Of a stretch of DNA of 64,000 bases, positions 62,765 to 64,000 are shown one piece after another. The notes beneath the pieces are model-generated. The model saw only the letters and a list, made by a program, of their open reading frames with translations, made no database searches and was not told the origin of the DNA. The stretch comes from JAICYJ01 sp963797565. GTDB taxonomy: Bacteria > Actinomycetota > Thermoleophilia > Gaiellales > JAICJC01. Numbering within the stretch: the first letter of the stretch is position 1; every line of letters starts with the position of its first letter. The DNA lies in contig CAWCPM010000018.1 of assembly GCA_963797565.1 (NCBI GenBank), positions 14,739 to 78,738 of the forward strand, given 5' to 3'. Made by a program: the position numbers and the translations under genes.

Positions 62765-63570
62765 AGGGCACCGTGCCGCTGGTGAAGGCGCACGAGACCG
62801 CGCTGTTCGGCTCGAAGGCGGTGGGGCTGGGGCAGGCGATTCGAGACGGGCTGCCGGTGCCACCGGGGGTCGCGCTGTCCGGCGCAATCGTCGAGGCGGT
62901 CGCGGCCGGCAACGGCCGCGCGATCAAGCAGGTGGCGAAGACGGCGCGGCCGCTGGGCGGCCCGCTCGCCGTGCGCTCGTCGGCCGTGGACGAGGACGGT
63001 GCCGAGGCCAGCTTCGCCGGTCAGCATCTGACGCTGCTGAACGTGCCGTCGTCGGAGCACCTGGGCGCGGCGCTGAGCGAGATCTGGTGGTCGGCGAACT
63101 CCGACTCGGCGATCAGCTACCGCCAGCGCGTGGGGCTGTTCACCCGGCCCAGCATCGGCGTCGTCGTCCAGGCGCTGCTCGATCCGGAGAGCGCCGGGGT
63201 GATGTTCACGAGGAACCCGATCAACGGCGAGGACGAACGGATGATCGAGGCAAGCTGGGGGCTGGGCGAGGCGGTGGTGGCGGGCCAGGTGATCCCGGAC
63301 AGCTATCGCATCCACCGGTCGGGAGAGGTGCTGCAGCGGACGCCGGGGTTCAAGAAGATCGCGATCCGGACGCTGCCGGAGGGCGGCACCTTCGAGCAGC
63401 AGGTGCAACCCGAGCTGGTCGAGCAGCTCTGCCTCGACGACGGCCAGCTGGCCGAGCTGAACGGGCTGGCCGACCGCTGCGAGCAGATCTACGGCCCCGC
63501 GCGGGACATCGAGTGGGCGTTCGCCGACGGCACGCTGCACCTGCTGCAGTGCCGGGCGGTGACGCGATGA
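62761..63570 (+). CDS. PEP/pyruvate-binding (PPDK N-terminal) ATP-grasp-type protein
   Basis: The 269 residues have the ATP-binding half of PEP synthase-like enzymes: FGSKAVGLGQAIRDGLPVPP, GPLAVRSSAVDEDGAEASFAGQ, and AGVMFTRNPINGED, ending in FADGTLHLLQCRAVTR. It would bind ATP and phosphorylate the histidine on the partner protein. GTG 62761 overlaps the upstream stop. Rifampin phosphotransferases and PEP synthases hold both parts in one chain, with this part first. Confidence 0.82.
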   Translation: MKGTVPLVKAHETALFGSKAVGLGQAIRDGLPVPPGVALSGAIVEAVAAGNGRAIKQVAKTARPLGGPLAVRSSAVDEDGAEASFAGQHLTLLNVPSSEHLGAALSEIWWSANSDSAISYRQRVGLFTRPSIGVVVQALLDPESAGVMFTRNPINGEDERMIEASWGLGEAVVAGQVIPDSYRIHRSGEVLQRTPGFKKIAIRTLPEGGTFEQQVQPELVEQLCLDDGQLAELNGLADRCEQIYGPARDIEWAFADGTLHLLQCRAVTR

Positions 63571-63602
63571 GGGTCGTGGCGGTGGCGGTGATCGCGACGT
63601 GA
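63567..63602 (+). other. 11-codon linking ORF between coupled genes
   Basis: ATG 63567 overlaps the TGA of the ATP-binding gene, and its TGA at 63600-63602 overlaps the GTG of the cNMP-binding gene. The peptide is hydrophobic (MRVVAVAVIAT). It may be a coupling relay that carries ribosomes into the next gene, or a trace of a frame break. Confidence 0.35.
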
Positions 63603-64000
63603 CCGGCGCACCCGTCGACGCGATTCAGCGCGTGCCGCTGTTCTCAGACCTGAACCAGCGCGAGGCGCGGCAGATCGCCCGCCTGTTCAAGCAGCGGACA
63701 TTCCCGGCCGGGGAGACGGTCGTGCAGGAGGGCTCCGGTGGGGCGGCGTTCTACGTGATCGAATCCGGCGAGGCAACGGTGTTCGTGGCCGGCAAGGAGT
63801 ACTCGACGCTGGGGCCGGGCGACTACTTCGGCGAGATCGCGCTGATCGACGAGGGCGCGCGGCTGGCGACGATCACCGCCACCGGCGAGCTCAGCTGCTA
63901 CGGCGTCACCTTCTGGGACTTCCGGCCGCTGGTGGAGTCAAACGGCGTGATCGGATGGAAGCTCCTGCAGTCGCTGGCGAGGATGTACCGCGAGGCGCGC
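63599..64000 (+). CDS. Cyclic-nucleotide-binding (CAP_ED) protein, 5' part (runs off window)
   Basis: The 134 residues visible form a cNMP-binding fold: VPLFSDLNQREARQIARLFK, FYVIESGEATVFV, and the cassette DYFGEIALIDEGARLATI. GTG 63599 overlaps the tiny frame upstream. It follows the two PEP-utilizing genes, so it may regulate them. Whether a DNA-binding or membrane domain follows is beyond the edge. Confidence 0.85.
   Translation, partial: MTGAPVDAIQRVPLFSDLNQREARQIARLFKQRTFPAGETVVQEGSGGAAFYVIESGEATVFVAGKEYSTLGPGDYFGEIALIDEGARLATITATGELSCYGVTFWDFRPLVESNGVIGWKLLQSLARMYREAR

Overview
The window is about 64 kb of a chromosome with very high G+C and dense coding on both strands. Many starts are GTG and a few are TTG. 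Genes inside operons are mostly joined by 4-nt ATGA/GTGA stop-start overlaps. Two serine tRNA genes, an aa3/caa3-type cytochrome oxidase cluster, FCD-type GntR, TetR, ArsR and LuxR/AAA regulators, and many ABC transporters point to a soil-type actinobacterium (Actinomycetota). The style of the secreted proteins suggests the Thermoleophilia/Solirubrobacterales side, but that is only an inference. I see no integrase, transposase, phage gene or CRISPR array.

Layout. (1) 0-5.6 kb: the tail of a peptide-type ABC ATPase, a GFA/PAP2 chimera, an MFS protein fused to a cyclic-nucleotide-binding domain, a cysteine-free DksA-like protein, two tail-to-tail paralogous SDRs, and a TudS-like gene with a coupled small partner. 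(2) 5.6-22.8 kb: a catabolic locus. It holds a complete peptide-type ABC importer with a hydantoinase, an SMP-30-type lactonase, a PuuE-like deacetylase/allantoinase with a quinone-oxidoreductase-like enzyme, a VOC protein and a Gfo/Idh/MocA dehydrogenase, an OsmC protein, a GntR/FCD regulator, a TPP enzyme, a HisC-like aminotransferase and an M20 carbamoylase/allantoate-amidohydrolase. Three copies of a GGTATG-type operator sit at three of its promoters, so I read it as one regulon for a ureide- or hydantoin-like nitrogen compound. (3) 22.8-31 kb: an MprF-like DUF2156 protein, a DEAD-box helicase with a methyltransferase, a secreted/anchored pair with HYDIN-type repeats, and a PIG-V-like mannosyltransferase. 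(4) 31-43.7 kb: tRNA-Ser(GCT), a large LuxR/AAA regulator, a dienoyl-CoA-reductase-like SDR with an ADP-forming acyl-CoA synthetase and a TetR, a polyamine-type ABC importer, and an acyl-CoA dehydrogenase. (5) 43.8-52.7 kb: accessory small lipoproteins and secreted proteins, tRNA-Ser(CGA) preceded by four 22-bp repeats, a cupin, a beta-propeller, a YccF protein, a phosphodiesterase and a minimal zincin. (6) 52.7-60.1 kb: a cytochrome oxidase operon (cupredoxin-like protein, coxB, coxA, coxC, ctaG, a 37-residue peptide, sco1) next to a convergent two-component system. (7) 60.2-64 kb: an ArsR/AHSA1 pair with a 20-bp palindrome, a PEP-utilizing enzyme split into two genes in reversed domain order, and a cNMP-binding protein cut by the window edge.

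At least nine frame breaks interrupt otherwise well-preserved genes. Eight of them are explained by one extra base. I treat them as probable sequence or assembly errors rather than real decay, and give the full extent of each affected gene.
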